A stretch of 64,000 nt of DNA from Lachnospiraceae bacterium (GTDB taxonomy: Bacteria > Bacillota > Clostridia > Lachnospirales > Lachnospiraceae): NCBI GenBank assembly GCA_017441585.1, contig JAFRWW010000020.1, forward strand, positions 37,275-101,274, written 5' to 3'. Both the position numbers and the translations under genes were made by a program. Under the pieces are notes generated by a model, which was not told the DNA's origin, searched no databases, and saw only the letters and a program-made list of their open reading frames with translations. Numbering within the stretch: the stretch's first letter is position 1; each line of letters starts with the position of its first letter. Of this stretch, positions 9,408-18,370 are shown piece by piece.

Positions 9408-9467
9408 GGAAAAGGAAATATATCAACGTCTGGTGACAGTATACCTTTTCCTGAGTCGTCATGTCAA
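9408..9467 (-). promoter_or_regulatory. Promoter and candidate operator of the antitoxin-toxin unit
   Basis: On the minus strand, TTGACA (9467-9462) and TATACT (9443-9438) are separated by 18 bp. A perfect inverted repeat, CCTTTTCC at 9444-9451 and GGAAAAGG at 9408-9415 on the plus strand, brackets the -10 and the start of transcription. This would suit repression by the toxin-antitoxin complex (inference). Confidence 0.7.
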
Positions 9468-9476
9468 AATTTTTTT

Positions 9477-10940
9477 CTATCTGAAGGTGAGGAAGGCGGG
9501 GATCACCACTATGACTATGACGATGATGAGCATGATGCCCATGGGTGCCAGCAGCTTAGTGCCTGCTTCTTCGCCAAGGCGTCTGGCTGTGGATTTTCTC
9601 TCTTCAAAGGCGTCTCTTTCTTCTTCGGACAGGCTCTCCAGAAGTCCCGAGGCTCCGCGCTTCAGATTCTGGGATAAAAGTGCCCCAAGCTTTACGTATT
9701 TCTGCAGCCGGCAGCGGCTCGAAAACCGCAGGTAGGCGTCCGCTTCTGACACTCCGCTTTCCATTTCCCTGACACAAAGTAACATTTCCTCATATGCAAA
9801 ACGCTCCTTACCTTTTTGAAGTACCCTTTCATAGTCCTGGGCGATCTTGGTGAAGGCGCCTTTGATGGTCATGCCCGCTCCCAGCAGCAATACCAGCTTG
9901 GATACTATCTGCGGATAATCCGTCATCATCTGGGCATCTCTTTTTTTAAGTTCTTTTTCCAGATCGTTTTCACCCAGTTTAAACAGGGCGGCCCCGATCA
10001 GCGCCGACAGAGCCAGGAGCAGGAGGGAATCGTTTGTCTTGTGGGCGCGATAGGTTATGTTATGGCCGTTTATCTCTGTGGGCAGTGTGATATATTCTGA
10101 TGCTGCCCCCTGATGATCGTGTTCGATTATGCTGTCCCTTATCTGCTGCGTCAGGCTTTCTTCATCATCCACAGGTGGAGGATAAACCATGGCGTTAAAA
10201 CTGTGATCTGCCTGAAAGGAGTAATAGGATAAGGTGGCGGTGAGGGTAAGGGGGATGCCTTCACTTAAAATTCCCTCGGGGCGCAGATGGCCGCTTCCTG
10301 TCATGACGGAATAATCCGACAGCTCCCATTCGACGGTGACAGGATACCCCTTTAGTGAATTCATGAGGTTAAGGTCATAGCACACATATTCAAGGCTTTT
10401 ATTTTTGCCCAGGATCAGGGTTTCAAGCTGTACGCAGATATCATCCATCATGGAAGCTACCTCTTCTGAAGAGTACTGCCGCTCGCCGATGGTTATGCTT
10501 TCCCCAGTTATGACAGGTTCACCGTCTGACAAAATATCAAGAGCCACGCTTTTTGTTCCGCCGCCGTAGGTGTTCCTTGTGATGGTATTTTCGGTGTTGA
10601 AGGGATCCTTGCTCATGGATGAAAGACAGATCACAAGGGCCAGAAGATTTCCGCCGAAGATCAGCATTAATACTCTGGACAGGCGTCTTACCTGATAGCT
10701 TTTGTATAGCTTCCCGGCATCGGCGCCGGGATTGAGCATCATCAGGCTTTTTTTGAGAGTTCCTTTTTTGAACAGCCCCGGAGTATATGTATTAAGCAGT
10801 CCATACAGTCCCAGGGCCTGTTTGTGAAAGGGGATCTGCCACAGGTCATCGTGCTTTAAGTCAGGGGGCAGTTTTATTCCTGTGCATATCAGGGAGGCGA
10901 GCAGGAAGATGGCCAGGATGGATAAATGAAGAATATACAT
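9477..10940 (-). CDS. tadC: TadC-like type II secretion F domain protein
   Basis: 487 residues. Membrane segments lie near residues 1-20, 95-112 and 300-318, and at the extreme C-terminus (MGIMLIIVIVIVVIPAFLTF). The C-terminal ~170 residues are a T2SSF domain (LVLLLGAGMTIKGAFTKIAQDYE; EMLLCVREMESGVSEADAY). Between residues ~115 and 295 is an extracytoplasmic insert absent from standard ~300-residue TadC proteins. TadC forms, with TadB, the inner-membrane platform of tight-adherence pili. It is the last gene of tadABC; the start is 3 nt after tadB ends. A TAG stop and a short gap separate it from the toxin unit's promoter. Confidence 0.8.
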   Translation of the reverse strand: MYILHLSILAIFLLASLICTGIKLPPDLKHDDLWQIPFHKQALGLYGLLNTYTPGLFKKGTLKKSLMMLNPGADAGKLYKSYQVRRLSRVLMLIFGGNLLALVICLSSMSKDPFNTENTITRNTYGGGTKSVALDILSDGEPVITGESITIGERQYSSEEVASMMDDICVQLETLILGKNKSLEYVCYDLNLMNSLKGYPVTVEWELSDYSVMTGSGHLRPEGILSEGIPLTLTATLSYYSFQADHSFNAMVYPPPVDDEESLTQQIRDSIIEHDHQGAASEYITLPTEINGHNITYRAHKTNDSLLLLALSALIGAALFKLGENDLEKELKKRDAQMMTDYPQIVSKLVLLLGAGMTIKGAFTKIAQDYERVLQKGKERFAYEEMLLCVREMESGVSEADAYLRFSSRCRLQKYVKLGALLSQNLKRGASGLLESLSEEERDAFEERKSTARRLGEEAGTKLLAPMGIMLIIVIVIVVIPAFLTFR

Positions 10941-10943
10941 ATC

Positions 10944-11672
10944 TTATACCTCTATGGAAATGATCTTTTCGGACAGATATATGGCAAAGCCGTAGGCTGC
11001 AAGGCAGGCTGTCATAACGGGGATGCCGATGATATTGTGGTAGAGCGCATCCAGAAATCCGGGGGATGAGATGCTCACATAGAATATGATCATGAAGGGC
11101 ACCACATTCATTATCCGTTGCTCCATCTTTTTTGCGCTCATGAGGGTGTCTATGTCTCTGGCTACTTCTATCTTGTCCGAGATATGATACGCCGTACGTC
11201 TTATGATGGATACCATGTCGCCGCCGTTTCTTTTGGCTATGACAAAGACATCGGCAAAGTCTCTTATGTCGGCTGAGTCACTTCGATCTGCCAGATCGAA
11301 GAGTATGTCCTCCAAGGGTTCATTGATATTGAGGCGTCCTGCGATGTTTGAAAACTCGATCACGATGGGTGCTTTTTTTCCATAGAGATTTTTTAAATCC
11401 TCGATGCTTTGTATAAAGGCGTTTTCCACGGAATAACCTGCGGACAGTGAGGAACTCACCGCCAGTATGGCGTCCTTAAACTGAAGGGCCAGTTCTTTTT
11501 TACGTTTTTGGGCGGCCCGCTTCTTTTGATATCTGATGTAGGCAGGCATGGCAAACATGAGCAGGATGAAGGCGATAAAGCTTCTGTAAAACAGATAGGC
11601 TATGAGGGAGGCCAGCCCTGTTCCTGTCAGGATGTATAAGCACATTTCCCTTATATTTGTCTTTTGTTTCAT
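10944..11672 (-). CDS. tadB: TadB-like type II secretion F domain protein
   Basis: 242 residues. Two N-terminal membrane segments (residues ~12-42) are followed by a T2SSF domain (AILAVSSSLSAGYSVENAF; DFADVFVIAKRNGGDM) and two C-terminal membrane segments. It is the platform partner of TadC. Its start overlaps the tadA stop by 4 bp, indicating coupling. It is somewhat shorter than many TadB proteins because the N-terminal region is brief. Confidence 0.82.
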   Translation of the reverse strand: MKQKTNIREMCLYILTGTGLASLIAYLFYRSFIAFILLMFAMPAYIRYQKKRAAQKRKKELALQFKDAILAVSSSLSAGYSVENAFIQSIEDLKNLYGKKAPIVIEFSNIAGRLNINEPLEDILFDLADRSDSADIRDFADVFVIAKRNGGDMVSIIRRTAYHISDKIEVARDIDTLMSAKKMEQRIMNVVPFMIIFYVSISSPGFLDALYHNIIGIPVMTACLAAYGFAIYLSEKIISIEV

Positions 11673-12886
11673 GCCAGTCCTCCTCTTTTTAGTTTTTCCG
11701 TGTTTTTAAGTTCTCCGACCTTTGTAAAGCTTCCATGTATCTTTCCGTTACTTTCGCCCTCCTCCTTAAAAGTGTAGAGGGTGTGAAGCTGTATCTGTCC
11801 GTCCTTCATTTCGTCCATTTCACAGATCTGTAGTACTCTGCGGCTTTTGTCCCTAAGGCGTCCCAGGTGTACCAGTATGTCTATTCCGGAGGATATCTGA
11901 CGGCGTATGGCATCCAGGGGCAATTCTATGCCCATCAGCACCATGGTCTCCAGCCTGGCCATCATATCCCGGGCCGAATTGGCATGCCCCGTGGACAGGG
12001 AGCCGTCGTGTCCAGTATTCATGGCACTTAAAAGATCCAGGGCTTCGCCGCCTCTGACCTCGCCCACTATGATGCGGTCAGGGCGCATTCTCAGGGAGGA
12101 TTTTATGAGATCCCTTATGGTGACGGGATCGCAGCCTTCCACATTTGCGTTCCTGGTTTCCAGCCGCACCAGGTTTTCCACCCCCAGAATCTGCAGCTCG
12201 GCCGAGTCCTCTATGGTGATGACCCTCTCGTCCTTCGGTATAAAGTTTGAAAGGGCATTTAAGAAGGTGGTCTTGCCTGAGCCGGTGCCGCCGGAGATGA
12301 AGATGTTATAGCCGCAGACGACCAGCTTTTGCAGAAAATCCACGGCCTCCTTTGTGATGGCGCCAAAGGAGATCAGATCATCCATGGTTATGGGATGCTC
12401 CGGGAATCGTCTTATGGTCAGGATGGGGCCGTTTAAGGCCACGGGATTTAAGACCACATTTACGCGGGAACCGTTTTGAAGACGGGCGTCCACTATGGGA
12501 GAACTCTCATTTACCACGCGGTTGCACTTGGCCACGATCTGCTGGATCACGTCCAGGAGCTTTGCGGCGGATTCAAAGGAGCGGTCCCATTTGAAAAGCC
12601 GCCCTTCCTTTTCTATAAAGATGTTGTCGGGACCGTTTATCATGATCTCTGTTACCGTGTTGTCATCCACCAGCTCCTGCAGGATGTCCAGTTTCCTGAT
12701 GGAATAAAAGATCTCGGTGCGCAGTTTTACCCTGTCGGATATTTTGATATATCCGGTCTTGCTCTTTCTGATTATGAGTTCGTCGATAAGCTCCTCCACT
12801 TCGTCATCCGATACCTCACGGGAAAAATCGATCCGGGAACGGATGTCTTCGTAAAGCTGCTCTTTGACCTTGGCATATGTATCCAT
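11669..12886 (-). CDS. tadA: TadA/CpaF-family secretion ATPase
   Basis: 405 residues. The N-terminal helical domain is followed by the secretion ATPase core: Walker A GGTGSGKTTF near residue 200, the Asp box VITIEDSAEL, the arginine finger region, Walker B RPDRIIVGEVRGGEAL, and the His box STGHANSARD. This hexameric ATPase powers Tad/Flp pilus assembly. The gene leads the minus-strand tadABC transcript. No Flp pilin, prepilin peptidase or secretin-like gene is adjacent, so the pilus subunit must be encoded elsewhere or the system is specialised. ATG 12886 was chosen from the family start and a GGAGG-like sequence just upstream. Confidence 0.88.
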   Translation of the reverse strand: MDTYAKVKEQLYEDIRSRIDFSREVSDDEVEELIDELIIRKSKTGYIKISDRVKLRTEIFYSIRKLDILQELVDDNTVTEIMINGPDNIFIEKEGRLFKWDRSFESAAKLLDVIQQIVAKCNRVVNESSPIVDARLQNGSRVNVVLNPVALNGPILTIRRFPEHPITMDDLISFGAITKEAVDFLQKLVVCGYNIFISGGTGSGKTTFLNALSNFIPKDERVITIEDSAELQILGVENLVRLETRNANVEGCDPVTIRDLIKSSLRMRPDRIIVGEVRGGEALDLLSAMNTGHDGSLSTGHANSARDMMARLETMVLMGIELPLDAIRRQISSGIDILVHLGRLRDKSRRVLQICEMDEMKDGQIQLHTLYTFKEEGESNGKIHGSFTKVGELKNTEKLKRGGLA

Positions 12887-12955
12887 GCAAACCTCCGAAA
12901 AAGTGTCCAGTTTTATGTTATATGTAATTGTAAGATGGGAAATTAGCCGTCGGTT

Positions 12956-12977
12956 CCTGTGATGCCACGATCACAGG
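12956..12977. other. Hairpin in the tadA-HD-GYP intergenic region
   Basis: A perfect 8-bp inverted repeat CCTGTGAT/ATCACAGG with a 6-nt spacer lies about 70 nt upstream of tadA. It has no T run, so it is more likely an operator or leader structure than a terminator. The ~400-base gap 12887-13285 otherwise holds the promoter and repeats listed next. Confidence 0.5.
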
Positions 12978-13028
12978 CAACAGATGACCGATTTCGAAAT
13001 GATGACCAGATTATAAGCCAGGGCGATG

Positions 13029-13057
13029 TTGAATGTCAATAGAATTTTTTGTATAAT
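13029..13057 (+). promoter_or_regulatory. Promoter of the HD-GYP/hybrid kinase operon
   Basis: TTGAAT (13029-13034) and TATAAT (13052-13057) are spaced by 17 bp. The leader of about 220 nt contains the whole 13116-13269 repeat block. Confidence 0.8.
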
Positions 13058-13115
13058 ATATTCACGTTTTACGGAGTAAAGATATCAGGATCGATAGTGT
13101 AAAGAATTATGTGAA

Positions 13116-13269
13116 AAAGATCCTTCGGCTAAAGCCTCGGGATATCCTAAGGAATCCACCGCAAGCGGGTCTACGCTTCGCTTCGGTCCGCGCTGATCAA
13201 ACGTCCACCGGACGTTTAGCGCCCCTTAGGATGAAAATCGAGGGGTTGCGAAGCAACAGGAAGAACCTT
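13116..13269 (+). repeat. GAAGAATCTT-type leader repeat, compound copy
   Basis: Left arm AAAGATCCTTCGGCTAAAGC... and right arm GCGAAGCAACAGGAAGAACCTT match the copy at 47182-47256 closely. Between them is an extra 89-bp palindrome-bounded element (13144-13232). The right end is 17 nt before the HD-GYP start codon. The 60-codon frame running through it is not credible as a gene. Confidence 0.85.
13144..13232 (-). mobile_element. ~90-bp palindrome-bounded nested element (MITE-like), copy 1
   Basis: It is bounded by ATCCTAAGG and CCTTAGGAT and contains the inner inverted repeat AACGTCC/GGACGTT flanked by AGCGC arms. It is clearly homologous, in the opposite orientation, to 53348-53437. It encodes no protein, and a full transposase source is not in the window. 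Confidence 0.75.
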
Positions 13270-13285
13270 AGAGGGAGTTTTGGTT

Positions 13286-14302
13286 ATGACTGACTGGATC
13301 GTTGTAGTGGATGATGATGCGACCAATCTGCAGATGGCCGGTATTATTTTAAGTAAGAATAAAATGCGCGTGACCGCTTTTAAGGCGGCGCGTCTTTTGC
13401 TGGACTTTCTGCGGGCGGGTAACAGGCCGGATCTGATACTGCTGGATATCCGTATGCCGGACATGGACGGGTTCGAGGCTCTGGACAGGATCAAGGAGCT
13501 GGAAAAGGAACTTGAGATGGAAGAGATCCCGGTCATATTCCTCACCGCAAATGAGAATGAAGATGCGGAGACTAAGGGACTGGCCATGGGAGCTCTGGAT
13601 TTTATAAAGAAGCCCTTCGTCCCTGACGTGCTGATAGTGAGGGTACGTCATATTCTGGAACTGGTACGTCTCCAGAATTCCCTGGCAGCCGAGGTGGAGG
13701 AAAAGACCCGTGAGTATAAGGCTCTTTCCATGCAGGTGGTCCAGGCCATGGCGGATGCGATAGATGTAAAGGATGCCTATACCAACGGTCATTCCGGGCG
13801 TGTGGCTTATTATTCCAGGGAGATAGCCAAAAGATATGGCTATTCACAAAAGCAGCTGGAAGATATTTATATGATGGGCCTGCTTCATGATATAGGTAAG
13901 ATCGGAATACCTGATGAAGTGATCAATAAGCCCTCCAAACTGACCGAAGAGGAATTTGACCTGATAAAGACTCATCCCGAAAACGGTGCCAGGATCCTGG
14001 GTAATATAAAAGCGCTTCCCTCTCTGGCGGTTGGAGCCAGGGGACATCATGAGCGTTACGGCGGCGGCGGATATCCCGACGGCATATCCGGGGAAGAGAT
14101 CCCGGAGGAAGCCAGGATCATAGCCGTGGCAGATGCCTATGATGCCATGTCCAGCCACAGAAGTTACAGGGATAAGCTGCCCCAGAGCGCTGTAAGAGCC
14201 GAGATAGAAAAGGGCAGAGGCACTCAGTTTGATCCTGTCTTTGCGGATATAATGCTCAAAATGATCGATGAAGATAAAGATTATAAGATGAGTGAAGAAT
14301 AA
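13286..14302 (+). CDS. Response regulator with HD-GYP cyclic-di-GMP phosphodiesterase output
   Basis: 338 residues. The receiver domain (residues 1-120) carries the acidic pocket VVDDD, the phospho-acceptor Asp in LLDIRMPDMDG and the conserved Lys in IKKPF. A helical linker leads to the HD-GYP domain (residues ~150-330), with GHSGRVA, the metal-binding HD in LLHDIGKIGIPD, GHHERYGGGGYPDG (the GYP motif intact), and VADAYDAM. It should hydrolyse cyclic di-GMP when phosphorylated. ATG 13286 has GAGGGAG 8 nt upstream; a TTG two codons earlier is less likely. The kinase gene follows after 2 nt, and is the obvious partner. Confidence 0.93.
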   Translation: MTDWIVVVDDDATNLQMAGIILSKNKMRVTAFKAARLLLDFLRAGNRPDLILLDIRMPDMDGFEALDRIKELEKELEMEEIPVIFLTANENEDAETKGLAMGALDFIKKPFVPDVLIVRVRHILELVRLQNSLAAEVEEKTREYKALSMQVVQAMADAIDVKDAYTNGHSGRVAYYSREIAKRYGYSQKQLEDIYMMGLLHDIGKIGIPDEVINKPSKLTEEEFDLIKTHPENGARILGNIKALPSLAVGARGHHERYGGGGYPDGISGEEIPEEARIIAVADAYDAMSSHRSYRDKLPQSAVRAEIEKGRGTQFDPVFADIMLKMIDEDKDYKMSEE

Positions 14303-14304
14303 GC

Positions 14305-17300
14305 ATGAATTTTGAGAATGTATTAAACATAATCTCACTTCTGACCAGAATAATAGGATTGCTAAGCTGTCTTTTCCTGTTCATAGATCGTCCCAGAAAA
14401 GGATGGCTTTATATGGCGTCGTTCTATCTGCTGTTTCTGCTGAGCGATTATTATTGGACAGTATATACCCTGGTGATGGGAGAGAATCCCGACGTTGCTG
14501 CTTTTTTGGCATATTTCGGATGGAATATGGGTTATCTGATCCTGTGGATCACGGCATATCGCTTTCATTCGCCTGAAGAAAAAAAGTTTTTCCATCCGGC
14601 GATGCTCATACCGATTCCCTTAAATATCATGCAGCTTCTGCTGTATAATACCTTCGGCGGTTATTTCAATAATTTCTGGCAGGTCATCACTACCACCGGC
14701 CTTGCCATTGAGTGTCTGCGCAGTTTAATCTACTATCTTAAACACAGAAAAGAGAGCAGACCTCCTCATTTTTATATCTGTTGTTTCCTGTTTGTCATAT
14801 GTGAATACGGAATGTGGACTTCATCCTGTTTTGACTGGCCCGGTGAAGCGCTGCACCCTTATAACTATTTTGCAGTGATCAGCTGCTTTTTGGTGCTGTC
14901 CATGGCCAGGACCATGGAGATGAGTTATGGCGACAGACATAATATCTCGTATGAAAAGACCAGCGCGGAACTGAGGGACCAGCTGGTATTACAGGTGATT
15001 TTCTGTGTGATAGTCCTGGGCTCCTGTCTGGGAGGTTATATTCTGGCGGTGTGGATCCGCACCAAACTGGTGATGTCGGGCGTCGGAAATAATGATGAAG
15101 GCGTTTTCAGCATAATTGCCATCACATTGTTTGTGGTATCGGTATTTCTGGCTCTGCTGGTGATCTCTTTCATGACCATGGTGGCCATGAGACAGAGGAA
15201 GCTGGATAAGAAACCTAAAGAAGCCACTATCGGTATCAGGGGCCGGTTTAATTTCGTATTTATACTGCTGATCACATTTTTGCTGATGATCTTTGCCGTG
15301 ATCTACACATCCAGTCTTTTTTACCGGGTGTCCGTGTCCGGCAGTTATGAGACCTGTGAGAATAAGGCTGACAGTGCGGCGGCTGAGATGGAGAACTATA
15401 TCAATGAATCCAGTTCCGTTCTCTGGGTCATAGCCAATACCGTGGACGGTATGATGGCATCGGGTGCATCCCAAAAAGAAATCTGCGATTATATCATGAC
15501 ACAGACCGAAAACCAGAAGACCCAGTTCGACGAAAATTTTACCGGCGTATACGGATATGTCCGGGGGGAATATATGGACGGTCTTAACTGGGTGCCTCCC
15601 GAAGGGTATGACGCCAGGGAGAGAGACTGGTATAAGTTCGCCATAGATTCGGACGGAAGCGTAGTTATAGTACCGCCCTACGTGGACGCCCAGACCAATA
15701 CCGTGGTAGTGACCTTCTGTAAGAAGCTTTCCGACGGGGAGGCGGTGGTGGCTCTGGATGTGATCGTAAATCATATCCAGGAGATCACCGAGGAGATAAA
15801 TGTAAACGGCAAAGGCTATGGCCTGGTAATCGACGGCGAGGGCAGTATAATCGCTCATCACGATCAAAAATATGTGGGTGAGAACTGCAGGGAGATTTAC
15901 GGTTCGGATTTTGTGGGTGAGGTGAAGGAGTGCGCGGCGAAGTCAGGCGGTGTCACCCTTTTCGACGGCGAGCATATAATATTTACCAAAACCGTGCTGG
16001 GACGCTGGTACATGGTCGTGGTAGTCACTAATTCGGAACTGCTCTCTGACATCAGATCCCAGATGTTTGTAAATATAGTGGTATTTTTGCTGTTGTTCGT
16101 GCTGATGACCCTGTTTTATTATCTGGGTTATAAAAATGAGCAGGCTTACGGTAAAACCATGGAAGAGCTCAGCGTCAGGCGTCAGAAACAGGATTACGAA
16201 ACCCGGATGCTCAAGCTGGAGAAAAAGGCTGCGGATGAGGCTAACCGGGCCAAGAGCAGCTTCCTGGCGGATATGTCCCATGAGATCAGGACGCCCATAA
16301 ACGCCATGCTCGGTATGAATGAGATGATAATGCGCGAATCCACCGAGCCTGAGATCAGGAAGTATTCCTCCGATATAAAGGCTGCCGGCGGCAATCTTCT
16401 GATGCTCATAAACAGCATCCTTGATTTTTCCAAGATAGAAGACGGTAAGATGGAGATAGTGCCGGTGAATTATTCCACCGAGTCCATGATCACTTATCTG
16501 GTCAATTCTATATCCCAGCGAGCCAAGGATAAGGGGCTGGAATTCAGGACAGTCATAGATCCCAAGCTCCCTTCGGCTCTTTACGGAGATGACATGAGGA
16601 TAGAGCAGGTGGTGATGAACCTTTTGACAAATGCGGTCAAATATACTCCGGAGGGCAGTGTTACCCTGACAGTCAAGGCGGCGGGATATAAGGATGACGA
16701 GCTGCTCATGTTCGTACAGGTCAGCGATACCGGCATAGGCATAAAGAAGGAAGATATGCCCCATCTGTTTGAAACTTTTGAACGGTTGGACATAAGAAAG
16801 AACAGAAACATAGAAGGTACGGGACTGGGTATGTCCATAGTCACAAAGCTTCTGGAACTTATGGACAGTTCCATTCAGGTGGAGAGCGTATATGGCAGCG
16901 GCTCGGTCTTTTCCTTTGAAATATATCAGAAGATAGTGGATGCTTCGCCCATAGGCGATATCAGTAACCGCGTGTCAAAGTATGCTGCCGGTGAGAATGC
17001 GGGAATCTATAAGGAGAGTTTCCATGCACCCGATGCACGCATTCTGGTGGTGGATGATATAAAGCTTAACCTGACGGTCATTACCAGTCTGTTAAAGAAG
17101 ACAGAACTTATCATAGATACGTCCCTGAGCGGTGAGGACGCGCTTTTGCTCACCGGGGAAAAGGAGTATGATCTGATATTCCTGGATCAGAGGATGCCGG
17201 GCCTTGACGGGATCCAGACTCTGATGAGGATACGATCCCAGAAGAATGGCCGCAATACCCATACTCCGGTCATCTGTCTGACTGCAGATGCGGTGAGCGG

Positions 17301-17895
17301 AGCAAAAGAAAAGTACATTGCCAGCGGCTTTTCGGATTATCTCATCAAACCGATAGACACTTATGATCTGGAGAGAATGCTGTTTCGCTTTTTGCCTGAG
17401 GAAAAGATACAGGTGTATAAGGAATCAGCCGGTATCTTTGAGGATGAAAACGACACAAAGGATCCGAGCCATGATGACAGTTTTTCCATATTGGAAAAGG
17501 GTGGTTTTGAGGTGAAGCATGCTCTTATGCTCCTTCAGAACGATCCTGAGATATACAGGGCTGTTTTAAATGAATTCGCGGCGGATTATACCGAAAAGCA
17601 TCGTAAGCTGAATGAGTATTATGAGGCAAGGGACTGGGAGTCCTACGCTATTTTGGCACATTCCCTTAAGAGTACTTCCCATAATATAGGAGCCCAGGGC
17701 CTTTCGGGGCTGGCCGCGGAGATGGAGATCGCGGCGGATGATGAAGATGTGGCTTTTATACTTGATCGTCATGATCTGATGATGAAGTTTTATACAAGCG
17801 CCGTGAATCTGGTGAACAACCAGCTGGGTGAAAGAGGGTATTCCAGCAGTGCCGACGCTACCCAGGAGGTATTTGAATTCGCACCGGAGGAGTAG
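14305..17895 (+). CDS. Hybrid sensor histidine kinase (membrane sensor, dCache, HisKA, HATPase, receiver, Hpt)
   Basis: 1196 residues, unusually long. Residues 1-215 form about six to seven membrane helices (integral-membrane sensor type). Two more helices follow near residues 230-295, then another (~315-340). Next come an extracellular dCache-like domain (~341-580) and a last helix (~590-610). HisKA has the phospho-His in SHEIRTPIN (~657). HATPase_c shows MNLLTNAVK (~770), DTGIGI and GTGLGMSIV. The receiver Asp is in LIFLDQRMPG (~961). The C-terminal Hpt domain has its His in AHSLKSTSHNIGA (~1117). The layout allows an internal His-Asp-His relay whose final target is plausibly the adjacent HD-GYP regulator. 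The stimulus is unknown. Confidence 0.92.
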   Translation: MNFENVLNIISLLTRIIGLLSCLFLFIDRPRKGWLYMASFYLLFLLSDYYWTVYTLVMGENPDVAAFLAYFGWNMGYLILWITAYRFHSPEEKKFFHPAMLIPIPLNIMQLLLYNTFGGYFNNFWQVITTTGLAIECLRSLIYYLKHRKESRPPHFYICCFLFVICEYGMWTSSCFDWPGEALHPYNYFAVISCFLVLSMARTMEMSYGDRHNISYEKTSAELRDQLVLQVIFCVIVLGSCLGGYILAVWIRTKLVMSGVGNNDEGVFSIIAITLFVVSVFLALLVISFMTMVAMRQRKLDKKPKEATIGIRGRFNFVFILLITFLLMIFAVIYTSSLFYRVSVSGSYETCENKADSAAAEMENYINESSSVLWVIANTVDGMMASGASQKEICDYIMTQTENQKTQFDENFTGVYGYVRGEYMDGLNWVPPEGYDARERDWYKFAIDSDGSVVIVPPYVDAQTNTVVVTFCKKLSDGEAVVALDVIVNHIQEITEEINVNGKGYGLVIDGEGSIIAHHDQKYVGENCREIYGSDFVGEVKECAAKSGGVTLFDGEHIIFTKTVLGRWYMVVVVTNSELLSDIRSQMFVNIVVFLLLFVLMTLFYYLGYKNEQAYGKTMEELSVRRQKQDYETRMLKLEKKAADEANRAKSSFLADMSHEIRTPINAMLGMNEMIMRESTEPEIRKYSSDIKAAGGNLLMLINSILDFSKIEDGKMEIVPVNYSTESMITYLVNSISQRAKDKGLEFRTVIDPKLPSALYGDDMRIEQVVMNLLTNAVKYTPEGSVTLTVKAAGYKDDELLMFVQVSDTGIGIKKEDMPHLFETFERLDIRKNRNIEGTGLGMSIVTKLLELMDSSIQVESVYGSGSVFSFEIYQKIVDASPIGDISNRVSKYAAGENAGIYKESFHAPDARILVVDDIKLNLTVITSLLKKTELIIDTSLSGEDALLLTGEKEYDLIFLDQRMPGLDGIQTLMRIRSQKNGRNTHTPVICLTADAVSGAKEKYIASGFSDYLIKPIDTYDLERMLFRFLPEEKIQVYKESAGIFEDENDTKDPSHDDSFSILEKGGFEVKHALMLLQNDPEIYRAVLNEFAADYTEKHRKLNEYYEARDWESYAILAHSLKSTSHNIGAQGLSGLAAEMEIAADDEDVAFILDRHDLMMKFYTSAVNLVNNQLGERGYSSSADATQEVFEFAPEE

Positions 17896-17921
17896 CAAGC
17901 TGAAAAAAATAAAAATAATAC

Positions 17922-17951
17922 TTGAAATGCAGTCGGAATCTGTGGTATAGT
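17922..17951 (+). promoter_or_regulatory. Promoter of rpsF-ssb-rpsR
   Basis: TTGAAA (17922-17927) and TATAGT (17946-17951) are separated by 18 bp, with a TGn extended -10. It lies about 80 nt before rpsF. Confidence 0.75.
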
Positions 17952-17967
17952 TTAACTCCGTGATATA

Positions 17968-18025
17968 TTCCTTGCTTTTGCGAGGTACGTTGGTACCGGG
18001 GCAAAGGCCAGAGACCAAAAGGAGG
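17968..18025 (+). promoter_or_regulatory. Candidate S6:S18 autoregulatory mRNA leader
   Basis: The rpsF leader folds into two consecutive small hairpins, CCTTGC/GCGAGG with a TTTT loop and GGTAC/GTACC with a GTTG loop. CCGGGGC and GGCC segments follow before the AAAGGAGG ribosome-binding site. Many bacteria control this operon by binding the S6:S18 complex to a structured leader with a CCG element. I see a plausible structure but cannot confirm the consensus. Confidence 0.35.
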
Positions 18026-18033
18026 TAAAAGAC

Positions 18034-18327
18034 ATGAACAAATACGAATTAGCACTCGTGATCAGTTCAAATGTCGAGGAGGATGTAAAGCTTGCCACCC
18101 TTGATAAGGCTAAGGCTCTTATCGAGAGATTCGGCGGAGTCATCACCAATGTGGATGATGCAGGTAAGAAGAGACTTGCATATGAGATCCAGAAGATGAA
18201 AGAAGGCTTTTACTACTTCGTCAAGTTTGACGCTGAGCCTACGGCACCTGCTGAGATCGAGAGTCGTATCCGCATTCAGGATAACGTGCTTCGGTATCTG
18301 ATCGTGAGTGATACACAGGAAGCTTAA
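18034..18327 (+). CDS. rpsF: 30S ribosomal protein S6
   Basis: 97 residues, standard length. The sequence (YELALVISSNVEED..., RLAYEIQKMKEGFYYFVKF) is that of S6, which binds 16S rRNA together with S18. It has a strong AAAGGAGG ribosome-binding site and leads the classic rpsF-ssb-rpsR operon. A perfect 7-bp hairpin CACAGCC/GGCTGTG lies between it and ssb (18332-18350). Confidence 0.97.
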   Translation: MNKYELALVISSNVEEDVKLATLDKAKALIERFGGVITNVDDAGKKRLAYEIQKMKEGFYYFVKFDAEPTAPAEIESRIRIQDNVLRYLIVSDTQEA

Positions 18328-18370
18328 GCAGCACAGCCCCGATGGCTGTGGCTACGGATAGGAGAGTAGA

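Noticed and set aside
13111..13293. 60-codon open frame before the HD-GYP gene
   Set aside because: It consists almost entirely of the nested repeat elements and lacks a ribosome-binding site.
14989..15867. 292-codon minus-strand frame inside the hybrid kinase
   Set aside because: It is antisense to a well-supported domain (dCache and helices), with low-complexity His-rich translation and no ribosome-binding site.
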